Part shown: positions 18,098 to 26,566 of the stretch, one piece after another
Layout: each line of letters starts with the position of its first letter
How positions within the stretch are numbered: the stretch's first letter is position 1
Source: Halovenus marina
Lineage (GTDB): Archaea > Halobacteriota > Halobacteria > Halobacteriales > Haloarculaceae
Length of the DNA stretch: 64,000 nt
Direction of reading: 5' to 3'
Assembly (NCBI RefSeq): GCF_051414115.1
Contig: NZ_JBLKNZ010000001.1
Span: 1,798,001-1,862,000, forward strand
The notes under the pieces: generated by a model
Told to the model about the DNA's origin: nothing
The model's input: the letters and a program-made list of their open reading frames with translations, nothing else
Databases searched by the model: none
Translations under genes and position numbers: made by a program

Positions 18098-18815
18098 CCG
18101 AACGGTACTCGAACTCGACGACGTCGCGAAGTCCTTCGGAAGCGTGTCGGTACTCGAAGACATCACCATGGAGATTGCGGCGGGTAGTCTGACGGCCATC
18201 GTCGGCCCGAACGGGTCGGGGAAGACGACGCTTCTGCGCCTGCTCGCTGACTTGCTCGACCCGACTTCGGGATCTGTCACGTACACGGGGACACCGACGT
18301 TTCGGCAGTTCGGTTACCTGCCACAGCAACCGGCCTTCCGCCCGGGATTCACCGTCAACGAGACGATGGAGTTTTACACCGCACTCGTCGGAGACGACCC
18401 GGATTCGGCACTCGCTCGGGTGGGGTTGGACGATGCCGGGTCGCGCCGCGTCGAGAACCTCTCGGGGGGGATGACGCGCCTGCTCGGCATCGCACAGGCG
18501 ACGGTCGGCGGCCCGCCAGTCGTCGTGCTCGACGAGCCAGGAAGCGGCCTCGACCCGGGGATGCGAACCCGGGTCGCGGCGGTGGCCGCCGAACTCGCAG
18601 ACGCGGGCGCAGCGGTCGTGCTCTCCTCGCACGACCTGGAACTGGTCGAGGCGCGGGCCGACCGGGTAGTCGTACTCGAGAGTGGATCCGTCGTGGCGGA
18701 CGGGTCGCCCGAACAGCTCCGAACCGGATACGACGAACCAGACCTGTCTGCAGTCTTCGACGCCGCCGTGACGGGTCCTGAAAGCGTCGTCGAAGTCGCG
18801 GGGGTGACCGAATGA
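18090..18815 (+). CDS. nosF: NosF, ABC transporter ATPase of the nitrous oxide reductase maturation system
   Basis: The 241-residue ATPase partner of NosY/NosD. Walker A is GPNGSGKTTLLRLLADLL, the signature is NLSGGMTRLLGIAQA, and Walker B is PVVVLDEPGSGLDPGM with the switch SSHDLE. The start is placed at 18090, inside the nosD stop (ATGACTGA), because the family N-terminus VLELDDVAKSFG follows directly. It ends in a 4-bp ATGA overlap with nosY. The substrate of NosDFY is unresolved. A sulfur species for CuZ has been proposed in bacteria. Confidence 0.93.
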   Translation: MTDRTVLELDDVAKSFGSVSVLEDITMEIAAGSLTAIVGPNGSGKTTLLRLLADLLDPTSGSVTYTGTPTFRQFGYLPQQPAFRPGFTVNETMEFYTALVGDDPDSALARVGLDDAGSRRVENLSGGMTRLLGIAQATVGGPPVVVLDEPGSGLDPGMRTRVAAVAAELADAGAAVVLSSHDLELVEARADRVVVLESGSVVADGSPEQLRTGYDEPDLSAVFDAAVTGPESVVEVAGVTE

Positions 18816-19663
18816 GTACAGAAGCGCAGTCGGGCGATGCGAGCGAGCGAGTATCCAGCGGACAGCGCCTGCAAGCGGTCGCCGTTCGGGAACTGATCAC
18901 GGTGGTTCGGACGCGGTCGTATCTCGCCTTGCTCGTGCTGATCGCGCTCGTGGTCTTTACGATTGCACGCGCTGGCGGTGGGCCACAGAGCGGGTATCTG
19001 CCGACGGTGACGGACATCAGGGCACCGGTGGAGGTACTCGTACCGGTCGTTGCCGTCACCGTTGGCTATCGAACTATCGTCGCAGATGTCGAACGGGGCG
19101 AACTCGACGTGTTGAAGACCTATCCGCTGCCCGCGTGGGCGTACGTGCTGGGCGTGTACGTCGGCCGCGCGCTCGCGGTGACCGTGTTGGTCGGCCTGCC
19201 GCTTCTGGCAGTCGGCCTCTACGTCGCAGTCACCGCCGCGCCACAGACCGACGTGATCGCGACACACGCCGGTGCCGATTCGTTCGTGCTGTTCGCCCGA
19301 TTTCTCGGCCTCACGGTCGCCTTCGGCTGGGTCGTCGTGGCGATGTCGCTCGCGGGGTCAGCCATCGCGTGGTCGCTCCGGAGCGCGATGGTGATCGGCG
19401 TCGTCGTTCTCGGAGCGGTCGTCGTCGGGTTCGACCTGCTGCTCGTGCAGGGCGTCGGAAGCGGCGTGATCGACGAGAATCTCGTCGCTGCGCTCGCAGC
19501 CTCACCGACCAGCGCCTACCGCGGGTTGGTCTTCGAGTCCGTGTTGTCGACGGCACTCACGAGCGAGACCCAGCACGGGTCACTGATCGCGGGGGCGACG
19601 GGGTTGCTCGGCTGGACGGTGCTCTCGCTGGTCGGTGCGACAGTCGCCGTTCGGCGGCGGTGA
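18812..19663 (+). CDS. nosY: NosY, ABC-2 type permease of the nos maturation system
   Basis: A 283-residue protein with about six membrane segments. It begins with a cytoplasmic RLQAVAVRELITVVRTRSYLALLVL segment characteristic of ABC-2 permeases. YRTIVADVERGELDVLKTYPLPAWAYVLG is the conserved cytoplasmic loop. It would form the membrane channel energised by NosF, and it is translationally coupled to it. The last helix, GLLGWTVLSLVGATVAVRRR, ends in a basic cytoplasmic tail. Confidence 0.92.
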   Translation: MSTEAQSGDASERVSSGQRLQAVAVRELITVVRTRSYLALLVLIALVVFTIARAGGGPQSGYLPTVTDIRAPVEVLVPVVAVTVGYRTIVADVERGELDVLKTYPLPAWAYVLGVYVGRALAVTVLVGLPLLAVGLYVAVTAAPQTDVIATHAGADSFVLFARFLGLTVAFGWVVVAMSLAGSAIAWSLRSAMVIGVVVLGAVVVGFDLLLVQGVGSGVIDENLVAALAASPTSAYRGLVFESVLSTALTSETQHGSLIAGATGLLGWTVLSLVGATVAVRRR

Positions 19664-19702
19664 GACACGCGTCAACGAGCGTCAAGAATGGACCAGCGAC
19701 GG

Positions 19703-20221
19703 TCAGTCCGACAGCAGGTCGTCAGTGAGACGGGTGAACCGGTCGACGAGGCGGTTCGCGAGGCTCGGTTCGACCTCACGGAGCAGTCGATACACCTCTG
19801 ACCGGTCGGTCAGTTCGACGACCAACTGGTCCCCAGCCTCAGACGACTCCGTGCGCTTGCGAACGATGTCGTGTTCGATCAGCGTCGAGAGGTGCCACTC
19901 GGTCGTACTCCGGGCGACGCCGACGGCGTCGGTGAGTTCTGACGGCGTCTTCTCGCCACGAACGAGTTGCACGAGAATCTCTCGGGCCGTCTCCCGGCGG
20001 AGCATGGCGATGACGCCACGCTCCCACTCGGAGTAGGTCGGCGGATAGAAGTGTGTCCGCCCGCAGATGTCGGCTCGCTCGACCCGACTGTTCCGTGTGA
20101 GTTTCCGCAGATGGTACTGCGTCTGCCCGGTCGCGATATCGAGGCGTCTGGTGATATCGTTGAAGTGGATTCCGGGCTCCCTGTAGACGCATTCACGGAT
20201 GCGGGACCGAGTTTCTGACAC
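19703..20221 (-). CDS. Transcription regulator with two winged helix-turn-helix domains
   Basis: The 172-residue protein has two successive winged HTH units. The first, about 1-60, has REPGIHFNDITRRLDIATGQTQYHLRKL. The second, about 75-135, has MLRRETAREILVQLVRGEKTPSELTDAVGVARSTTEWHLSTL. Tandem HTHs of this form are common haloarchaeal regulators. It lies convergent to nosY and divergent from the 20357 membrane gene, so control of the nos accessory genes is a reasonable inference. No ligand-binding cysteine cluster is obvious apart from a single Cys in ADICGRTHF. Confidence 0.88.
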   Translation of the reverse strand: MSETRSRIRECVYREPGIHFNDITRRLDIATGQTQYHLRKLTRNSRVERADICGRTHFYPPTYSEWERGVIAMLRRETAREILVQLVRGEKTPSELTDAVGVARSTTEWHLSTLIEHDIVRKRTESSEAGDQLVVELTDRSEVYRLLREVEPSLANRLVDRFTRLTDDLLSD

Positions 20222-20356
20222 GGGATATCTCCTATCTCAGCTAGCAAAATCAGAGGGAAAAGCCTGCCGTTTGGTCCCGGAAGGTGAGAACGCGTTTCGT
20301 GTGTTTACCGAGCTGTACCCCACGATTCTTGTCACCCTCGCTCCTATGCGGGGACG

Positions 20357-20692
20357 ATGACCACCGCCGTCGTTCTCTCGGCAGGTAACTGGCCCGGTGT
20401 CGAAGGGTCGGTTATGCTGGGCTGTGTCATTCTGCTCGCTGCGGTCGGCACTGGATTGCTCTTTCTCGTGAGCGTTTTCGCCTACCGCCAGCGCCGCTCG
20501 CGACGATATCTACTCGTTACAGTCGCTGTCGGCGCGCTGTTCGTCCGGTCGATAGTCGGGATGGGAACCGTCTCAGGTGTGGTTCCGATGACCGTCCATC
20601 ATCTGGTCGAACACAGCTTCGACTTTTCGATCGCTGCACTGATCCTGTATGCAGTGTATCAGAGCGGCCCACAGCACTCACTCGATGAGTGA
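20357..20692 (+). CDS. Small membrane protein in the nos cluster
   Basis: A 111-residue protein with three to four hydrophobic segments (LGCVILLAAVGTGLLFLVSV, YLLVTVAVGALFVRSIVGMG, FDFSIAALILYAVY). A pair of histidines in MTVHHLVEHSFDF lies before the last helix. I have seen such a protein next to HTH regulators and copper or redox genes in haloarchaea but know no function. The His pair could bind heme or metal, which is speculative. It lies 57 bp before the NosL gene on the same strand. Confidence 0.7.
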   Translation: MTTAVVLSAGNWPGVEGSVMLGCVILLAAVGTGLLFLVSVFAYRQRRSRRYLLVTVAVGALFVRSIVGMGTVSGVVPMTVHHLVEHSFDFSIAALILYAVYQSGPQHSLDE

Positions 20693-20748
20693 GACGATTC
20701 GATGGGCGCACCAGATTGGATTAGTAGACCGGGGTCTATCTGTCGATA

Positions 20749-21330
20749 ATGCACCGACGGCGCTTTGTGCGTTCGGTGGCTGGTCTGAGCAGCGTGGCGC
20801 TGGCTGGCTGTCTCGCTGACGGACAGGACACCGAAGAAGGGGAAGCGACACCCACAGCGTCGAACACCCCACAGGAATTTGCCGACGTGCCAATCGACGA
20901 GACGGCGGAGGCTCCCGAGGGCATCACCTGCGGCGTCTGTCACATGCCACCGGCCGAGTATCCGGAGGCGAACGCACAGACGACACACGGCGACGGGAGC
21001 AGGCAGTTTTTCTGCAGCCCCGGCTGTGCGATAACGTATCACACACTTCCCAACGAGTTCGATGCGCCAGCAGTACACCGAACGTGGGTCCGGGAGTTCC
21101 CGACGCGGGACCTGATCGATATTACCGACCTATCTCTCGTCTTGAACGAACTCCCAGAGCGAGGGATGGACCCGATGCGAAATCCAGTCCCCTTTCGCAG
21201 TCAGTCAGAGGCTCGCTCGTACGTGCAGCGATTCGACGACCTCGACGAAGCGGACATCGCGGCCGAAGCGGACCTGAACAGATCGATCGTTCTCAGGTAT
21301 CGTGACTGGTACGTAACGCGCGACATCTGA
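20749..21330 (+). CDS. nosL: NosL, copper-binding lipoprotein
   Basis: A 193-residue exported lipoprotein with the signal RRRFVRSVAGLSSVALAGC (lipobox LAGC). The mature domain has CGVCHMPPAEYPEANAQ, where Cys, Cys and Met can bind Cu(I), then a second cysteine in QFFCSPGCAITYH. VRDLIDITDLSLVL-like elements follow, and a RDWYVTRDI end. NosL delivers copper to nitrous oxide reductase. Unlike the lipoprotein at 14571, this copy keeps the metal-ligand motif, so it is the better candidate for the true chaperone. Confidence 0.85.
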   Translation: MHRRRFVRSVAGLSSVALAGCLADGQDTEEGEATPTASNTPQEFADVPIDETAEAPEGITCGVCHMPPAEYPEANAQTTHGDGSRQFFCSPGCAITYHTLPNEFDAPAVHRTWVREFPTRDLIDITDLSLVLNELPERGMDPMRNPVPFRSQSEARSYVQRFDDLDEADIAAEADLNRSIVLRYRDWYVTRDI

Positions 21331-21355
21331 CGGTTCGTTACGTGGCTCGCGGCGG

Positions 21356-22219
21356 TCACTTCTGCTGCTTTCGTTCCTGTTCCGGGTGGTCACTGACGTA
21401 GACACGAGTGTCGTCGGGGATGCTCTCGGTGACCCACGAGTTCGCACCGATACTCACCCGGTCGCCGATCGATATCGGTCCGAGCACCTTCGTTCCGGCA
21501 CCGATGACGACGTGGTCACCGATGTCGGGGTGTCGCTTGTAGCCCTTTCGCAGCATGTGGTCGTCGTCGCTGTCCTCCTCGAAGTGGAGCACTCCGAGCG
21601 TCACGTCCTGATAGATCCGCACCCAGTCACCGATGGTCGCAGTCTCGCCGATGACGACGCCGGTCCCGTGGTCGATGAAGCAGTACTCACCGATGGTAGC
21701 GCCGGGGTGGATGTCGATCCCGGTTTCGGAGTGGGCGTGTTCGGTCAACTCGCGTGCGTACTCCGGCGCGCCCTCCTCGTAGAGGACGTGTGCGACCCGC
21801 TGGGTCAAAAGTGCCTGCAGGCCGGGATACGAGCGGATGATCTCGAGGTAGGTCTTCGCCGCCGGGTCACCACGATACGCAGCGGTCACGTCGGTTTTCA
21901 GCACCGCGCGGATGTCGGGCAACGCGTCGAGCGCGGCGTCGACGATCGGCGTCGGCGACCCGTCCAGATACGGGTCGATTCCGGTCGCAAACAGCGAACC
22001 GAGATCTGACAGATACTCCTCGACAGCGGTCGGACTGGCGAGCAACGACTGGGCATTCCAGCAGCGCGGAAAGAAGAGTTTCCGGAGCAGTTCGATATCC
22101 GCACGTCGATGCCAGCGCTCGGGGAACGCCATCTCCGGGTCCGTCGGAAACGGCGCCTGGTCGTCTGCGTAGGCGTCACACAGGCGCGTGTGGGCGTCGC
22201 CCGTGTACCGATAGTCCAT
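21356..22219 (-). CDS. Serine O-acetyltransferase (CysE/EpsC type)
   Basis: The 287-residue protein combines an alpha-helical N-terminal half (about 1-150) with a left-handed beta-helix made of hexapeptide repeats. The repeats read GIDIHPGATIGEYCFIDHGT and VIGETATIGDWVRIYQDVTLG, then HPDIGDHVVIGAGTKVLGPI. The HGTGVVIGE segment carries the catalytic His. It makes O-acetylserine for cysteine synthesis. The long N-terminal domain matches the EpsC-like SATs of haloarchaea and plants more than short CysE. No cysteine synthase lies beside it. Confidence 0.9.
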   Translation of the reverse strand: MDYRYTGDAHTRLCDAYADDQAPFPTDPEMAFPERWHRRADIELLRKLFFPRCWNAQSLLASPTAVEEYLSDLGSLFATGIDPYLDGSPTPIVDAALDALPDIRAVLKTDVTAAYRGDPAAKTYLEIIRSYPGLQALLTQRVAHVLYEEGAPEYARELTEHAHSETGIDIHPGATIGEYCFIDHGTGVVIGETATIGDWVRIYQDVTLGVLHFEEDSDDDHMLRKGYKRHPDIGDHVVIGAGTKVLGPISIGDRVSIGANSWVTESIPDDTRVYVSDHPEQERKQQK

Positions 22220-22275
22220 ACCGGGATAGAGCCAGCGGATTCTCTTAGGCGTTCCCGATCACGACCGTCTCGCTC

Positions 22276-23436
22276 TCACGAGTGGTGTGCCCTGAGCGTC
22301 TCGTGAATCCCGAGTACGAGCGCTGGCACGACGAGCATAAACAGGTGTTCCTCGATTGGGATCCCAAACAGGTTGTGCCCGGTGCGCATCGTGATAGCGA
22401 AGACGCCCACCTCCAGCGTGTACCAGTCCCAGAGATACGCGACCGGATACAGGACAGCGATGGTCCGAGCGGCGCGCCAGAGCGCACCGGCACGATAGAG
22501 CAGTCCGAACGCGACCGCTCCGAAGCAAATCTCCGTGACGAGATAGGTGTACCGTCCGAATATCGTGATATCCGGAAGCCCAGCACCGGAGAGCGGTCGA
22601 AACCAGACGGCGACGAACAGGGCGGCGAGAAAGACGTACGCGCCCCGGATCAGAAGCATCGTCGCGATGTCCGGCCGCGCCCGTCTCGCGACGAGCGCGA
22701 TACTACCGAACGCGAGCGCACCTGCTGGCGCTGACGGCGGAAAGAGACCGTCGACGGTCCCCCAGAGAACGCCTACGAGACCGGCGAACATGAGCGAAAC
22801 AGCAAGCGTTCGGGCACGGTCAGGGCCGAGCGCAACCGAGACTGTCCGCTTTTCGATCGAGCGGTCGTAGTCGTAATCCTGCTCGTCGTCGATGATCTTC
22901 ACGCCAGCGAGCACCACGAGAAAGACGAGCGAGAAGCCGAGGATAGTGGCTGTCACCGCAGTCGTCTGGACGTAGAAGCCACCGAGAATCGCGAGCGCGA
23001 TCCCGGTCGGATAGCCGAGCGTCGTCGTGACCGGGTTCGTATCGAACTGGGGGGCGTGCAGAAAGCCGATGACCCAGGTCGGGAGCGTGACGAGTGCCGC
23101 CCCGGCACCGACGAGAACGCCGAGCGCGAGCGTACAGGCGGCAAAGGCGAGGGTCGCCCCGACGAGCGCGGCCCGACAGCCACGGATCGTCATCGGGTGG
23201 TCGTCGTCCTCGCCGCGTCCGTAGAAGTCGACGTAGCCGTCCTTGACGTGTGCGGTGTAGACGGCGAAGAATATCGCGCCCATGTGGACGACCCCGACCG
23301 AAATCGTAAACTCACCAGCGACGGCCGCTCCGAACCACGAGGCGGCGAGCGGCGGAAGCATGAAGACGGGATGCACCTGAGAGAGGAGCGCCTCCAGATC
23401 AGCACGTACGCCGCGTTCGCCCCGTGCGATTGCCAT
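22276..23436 (-). CDS. UbiA-type prenyltransferase fused to a lycopene-cyclase-type domain
   Basis: A 386-residue, entirely membrane-embedded protein with two parts. Residues 1-290 form a UbiA prenyltransferase: the first aspartate-rich site is KDGYVDFYGRGEDDDHP and the second is KIIDDEQDYDYDRSIEKRT. Residues about 295-386 match the three-helix carotenoid cyclase domain, with WDWYTLEVGVFAI, GHNLFGIPIEEHLFMLVVP and LGIHETLR. UbiA enzymes such as lycopene elongase add C5 units to lycopene on the way to C50 carotenoids. The fused cyclase half suggests a coupled elongation/cyclisation or hydration step. The substrate is not proven. The gene ends about 57 bp before the acetyltransferase gene. Confidence 0.82.
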   Translation of the reverse strand: MAIARGERGVRADLEALLSQVHPVFMLPPLAASWFGAAVAGEFTISVGVVHMGAIFFAVYTAHVKDGYVDFYGRGEDDDHPMTIRGCRAALVGATLAFAACTLALGVLVGAGAALVTLPTWVIGFLHAPQFDTNPVTTTLGYPTGIALAILGGFYVQTTAVTATILGFSLVFLVVLAGVKIIDDEQDYDYDRSIEKRTVSVALGPDRARTLAVSLMFAGLVGVLWGTVDGLFPPSAPAGALAFGSIALVARRARPDIATMLLIRGAYVFLAALFVAVWFRPLSGAGLPDITIFGRYTYLVTEICFGAVAFGLLYRAGALWRAARTIAVLYPVAYLWDWYTLEVGVFAITMRTGHNLFGIPIEEHLFMLVVPALVLGIHETLRAHHS

Positions 23437-23542
23437 GCCCTCACAAGGGACTGGTCACGATTAATTCTGTTGGAGCGTTCACAGATAGCTGTACACGGCG
23501 GAGAGCGTCAGTGCAGAGTGCCGCTTGAACTGCGTGGGGAGT

Positions 23543-24079
23543 TTACGTCTGAGTCGCGAGCACACCGCCGAGGCCACCAAGGACGGCGGGGAAGACCAGT
23601 CCGACGAGGAGAACGCTGTTGACAAGCGGTGGTCCGGCTGATGACCCACCCTGGGAGATCTCGAAGACGAACGTGCCGACGATTGCGAGTACGACAGTCC
23701 CCAGTGCGATCGTTGCACCTGCGAGCGCCCCTTCCTGCGGTTCCCGTACATTAACTTGGTTCGCGAGTGCGAATCCGGCTCCGAGCAACACAACGACGGG
23801 AATCAAACGATAGAGAATCGTGGGCGCTTCCAGTTGCACCAGATCGGATGAGAGATAATTGAACGTCGACCCTGCGGCTTCGACGTCAACGAACTGTGCA
23901 TTATAGTACAACCACCCGCTGGCCTCCACGAGTTCCTCGGTCAGTGCTTCGGCCTCCTGCGTTGATACCACGACCAAGGTGATCAGATAGCCGATGACAA
24001 AGGCCACAGCGCCGTAGATTGCGCCCTGTACGTAGGGGATTTCGTCCGTGCCTTGGGTCTGCTGTCTTCGCGCCATCAA
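23543..24079 (-). CDS. Uncharacterised haloarchaeal membrane protein with four predicted helices
   Basis: A 178-residue protein that begins PYVQGAIYGAVAFVIGYLITLVVV. It has an extracytoplasmic loop of about 40 residues (LYYNAQFVDVEAAG) and then three further hydrophobic segments. The pattern occurs widely in haloarchaea under unnamed families (possibly DUF7978), and no activity is known. It is monocistronic, with a short AT-rich promoter region around 24085-24110 that includes a TATA-like run on the minus strand. Confidence 0.7.
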   Translation of the reverse strand: MMARRQQTQGTDEIPYVQGAIYGAVAFVIGYLITLVVVSTQEAEALTEELVEASGWLYYNAQFVDVEAAGSTFNYLSSDLVQLEAPTILYRLIPVVVLLGAGFALANQVNVREPQEGALAGATIALGTVVLAIVGTFVFEISQGGSSAGPPLVNSVLLVGLVFPAVLGGLGGVLATQT

Positions 24080-24162
24080 CCTGATACATTAAGCCAGTAT
24101 ATAAAAATCTACTTGCGAATAATCCGCAACCATTTCTAGCAAGAAGTAAGGGAGGTCGCGTC

Positions 24163-26499
24163 TCACTCGGGGTCGATACGTGACAGTCGCATCGCGTTCC
24201 CGGTGACGCCGAGACTCATACCCATGTCGCCGACGACGACGGCGAGCGCAACGCTCACGAGACCCAGCGGCACGCCGAGCGCGAGCAGGGCCTTCACGCC
24301 GAGACTGGCCCAGATGTTCTGTCGGATCACGCCAATTGCTGTGTGCGAGAGACCGTACAGGTAGGGGAGTTTGCCGATGTCGTCACCCATCAGCGCGATA
24401 TCGGCGGTTTCGAGAGCGGTATCGGTGCCCGCCGCCCCCATCGCGACGCCGACGTCGGCAGTCGCAAGCGCGGGTGCGTCGTTGATGCCGTCGCCGACCA
24501 TCGCCACCTCGCCGTACTCGGCCTGCAGTTCCTCGACGGCCTCGACTTTCTCATCGGGCAGGAGTTCGGCGCGGTACTCGTCGACGCCGACTTCCTCGGC
24601 GATGGCCCGTGCCGTCCCCTCGTTGTCGCCAGTCAGCATCACGACGTGTTCGACGCCGAGTTCGTGCAGGCGGGACACGGCGCGCTTCGAGGCGGGACGC
24701 ACTTCGTCGGCGATGGCGATGACGCCGAGTAACTCCGTCTCCGTGCCCACGATGACGACTGTCTTCCCGTCGCGCTCCAGCGTTGCGAGCGTGTCCGCCT
24801 CGAACGTCTCGCTGCCGTCCGGTTTCGCCCCGGAAACGACGCTCCCGCCGTCAGTTTCGGTTCTGGCGCGAGCGAGGTCGAATCCCATCTCCTCGAACAG
24901 CGCGGGTTTGCCAGCGTAATACGTCTCCCCGTCGATGTCGGCGCGGATCCCCTTCCCGGTCAGACTCTCGAAGGCGGTCGGTTCCGGAATGTCGTCAGTT
25001 CCGGACGCCTCGGTACGCGCGAGGATCGCTTCTGCTATCGGGTGTTCGCTTCGCTGCTCCAGTCCGGCGGCGTACCGGAGCAACGTCCGTTCGTCGGTAC
25101 CGCCGAGCGGGACGACGTCGGTGACGGCGAGTTCACCGCGGGTGAGCGTTCCGGTCTTGTCGAGAGCGATGGCGTCGACTTCGCCCATCGCCTCCAGATG
25201 GTTGCCACCTTTGATCAGGACGCCGTTTTTCGCGGCGCTCGTGATGCCCGAGACGACTGAGACGGGCGTCGAGATGACAAAGGCACAGGGACAGGCGATC
25301 ACCAGGAGGGTCAGTCCGCGGACGAACCACGTCCCCCACTCGCCGGTGAAGGTGAACGCATAGCCAGCCACACTCGTCGAGATGGGATCAGAGATGACAA
25401 GCGGCGGGACGGCAGCGGTTAAAATCGCGAGCACGACCACGACAGGGGTGTAGTAGCCCGCAAACCGGTCGACGAACTGCTCGGTCTCAGTCTGTTTCGA
25501 CTGTGCGCCCTGTACCATCTCGATGATGCGCGAGAGCGTCGAGTCGCCCGCGGTCGACGTGACCGTCACTTCGAGATAGCCCTCCTCGTTTATCGCGCCA
25601 GCGTACACCTCGTCACCAGCGGTCTTGTCGACGGGGACGCTCTCGCCGGTGATCGGCGACTCGTCGACCGCACTCGTTCCCTCGACGACCGTCCCATCAA
25701 GCGGGATTTTTTCGCCGGGGCGGACGATGACTGTCTCACCGACATCGACGTCGTCAGCGGCCACCGTGTGCTCCTCGCCGTCGCGCCGCACCGTGGCCTC
25801 GTCGGGCGACAGTTCCATCAACTCGCGCAGGGAATCCCGCGCCCGGTCCATCGCGTAGTCTTCGAGCAACTCCGCGATGCTGAACAGAACGGCGAGTGTC
25901 GCCGCCTCGACGAAGTAGCCGATACCGGTCGCGGCGATGATCGCCGTCCCCATCAGGAGGTCGATATCGAGATTCAGGTTCTTCGCGGAGTAGTAGCCGC
26001 CTCTGACGACCGGAAGGCCGCTGCTGAGGATTGCGCTGAGAAAGAGTACGTCCGCCAGCGTGAGAGAACGGTCGAGAACGGACGCCACCGCGAGGTTCTC
26101 ACCGGTCAGGACAAATTCGAAGAGCAGACCGGCAGTGAGCAACACTGCACCGACCCACGTCTTGATCGCTCGGGGACTCGTCCAGACCTCCGATGGGGGT
26201 GCGATGTCGACGCTGTCGGAGTGCTCGCCGTCCGCTGAACTATCACCGCCGACGACTTCGTAGCCAGCGGACTCGACGGCTTCGATGATAGCAGCCTCGC
26301 TCGTGCGAGTGGGGTCGTAGGTCACCGTTGCGCTGCCAGTCGTGGGCTGGAGCGTCGTCTCGACGATACCGTCGACACGCTCGAGGCTCTTGTCGACTTT
26401 CCCTGCACACGACGGGCAGTCCATCTCGGGGACGACGAGACGAACTGTCACCGTCGCGCTCTCTTCTACTGCCCGCTCCGTCGCGTCCTCGTCGGTCAT
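24163..26499 (-). CDS. Heavy-metal P1B-type ATPase, Zn/Cd/Pb-exporter type
   Basis: A 778-residue efflux pump. An N-terminal metal-binding domain carries MDCPSCAGKVDKS. The transport site is ACPCAFVISTPVS, the phosphorylation site DKTGTLTRGEL, the actuator loop ITGESVPVDK, and the hinge MVGDGINDAPALA. The last helix contains VVGDMGMSLGVTGNAMR, whose Asp-x-Gly pattern marks the Zn2+/Cd2+/Pb2+ class rather than Cu+ pumps. The start is set at 26499 (MTDEDATERAV); the longer frame would begin upstream of this. It lies 67 bp downstream of the HTH_10 regulator on the same strand, so regulation by that protein is likely. Confidence 0.93.
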   Translation of the reverse strand: MTDEDATERAVEESATVTVRLVVPEMDCPSCAGKVDKSLERVDGIVETTLQPTTGSATVTYDPTRTSEAAIIEAVESAGYEVVGGDSSADGEHSDSVDIAPPSEVWTSPRAIKTWVGAVLLTAGLLFEFVLTGENLAVASVLDRSLTLADVLFLSAILSSGLPVVRGGYYSAKNLNLDIDLLMGTAIIAATGIGYFVEAATLAVLFSIAELLEDYAMDRARDSLRELMELSPDEATVRRDGEEHTVAADDVDVGETVIVRPGEKIPLDGTVVEGTSAVDESPITGESVPVDKTAGDEVYAGAINEEGYLEVTVTSTAGDSTLSRIIEMVQGAQSKQTETEQFVDRFAGYYTPVVVVLAILTAAVPPLVISDPISTSVAGYAFTFTGEWGTWFVRGLTLLVIACPCAFVISTPVSVVSGITSAAKNGVLIKGGNHLEAMGEVDAIALDKTGTLTRGELAVTDVVPLGGTDERTLLRYAAGLEQRSEHPIAEAILARTEASGTDDIPEPTAFESLTGKGIRADIDGETYYAGKPALFEEMGFDLARARTETDGGSVVSGAKPDGSETFEADTLATLERDGKTVVIVGTETELLGVIAIADEVRPASKRAVSRLHELGVEHVVMLTGDNEGTARAIAEEVGVDEYRAELLPDEKVEAVEELQAEYGEVAMVGDGINDAPALATADVGVAMGAAGTDTALETADIALMGDDIGKLPYLYGLSHTAIGVIRQNIWASLGVKALLALGVPLGLVSVALAVVVGDMGMSLGVTGNAMRLSRIDPE

Positions 26500-26566
26500 T
26501 ACCTGCAGGTAGTAGCGGTACGTCGATAAGCCTTTGTTGGAATATTCCAACCAATCGTGCGTGGTG

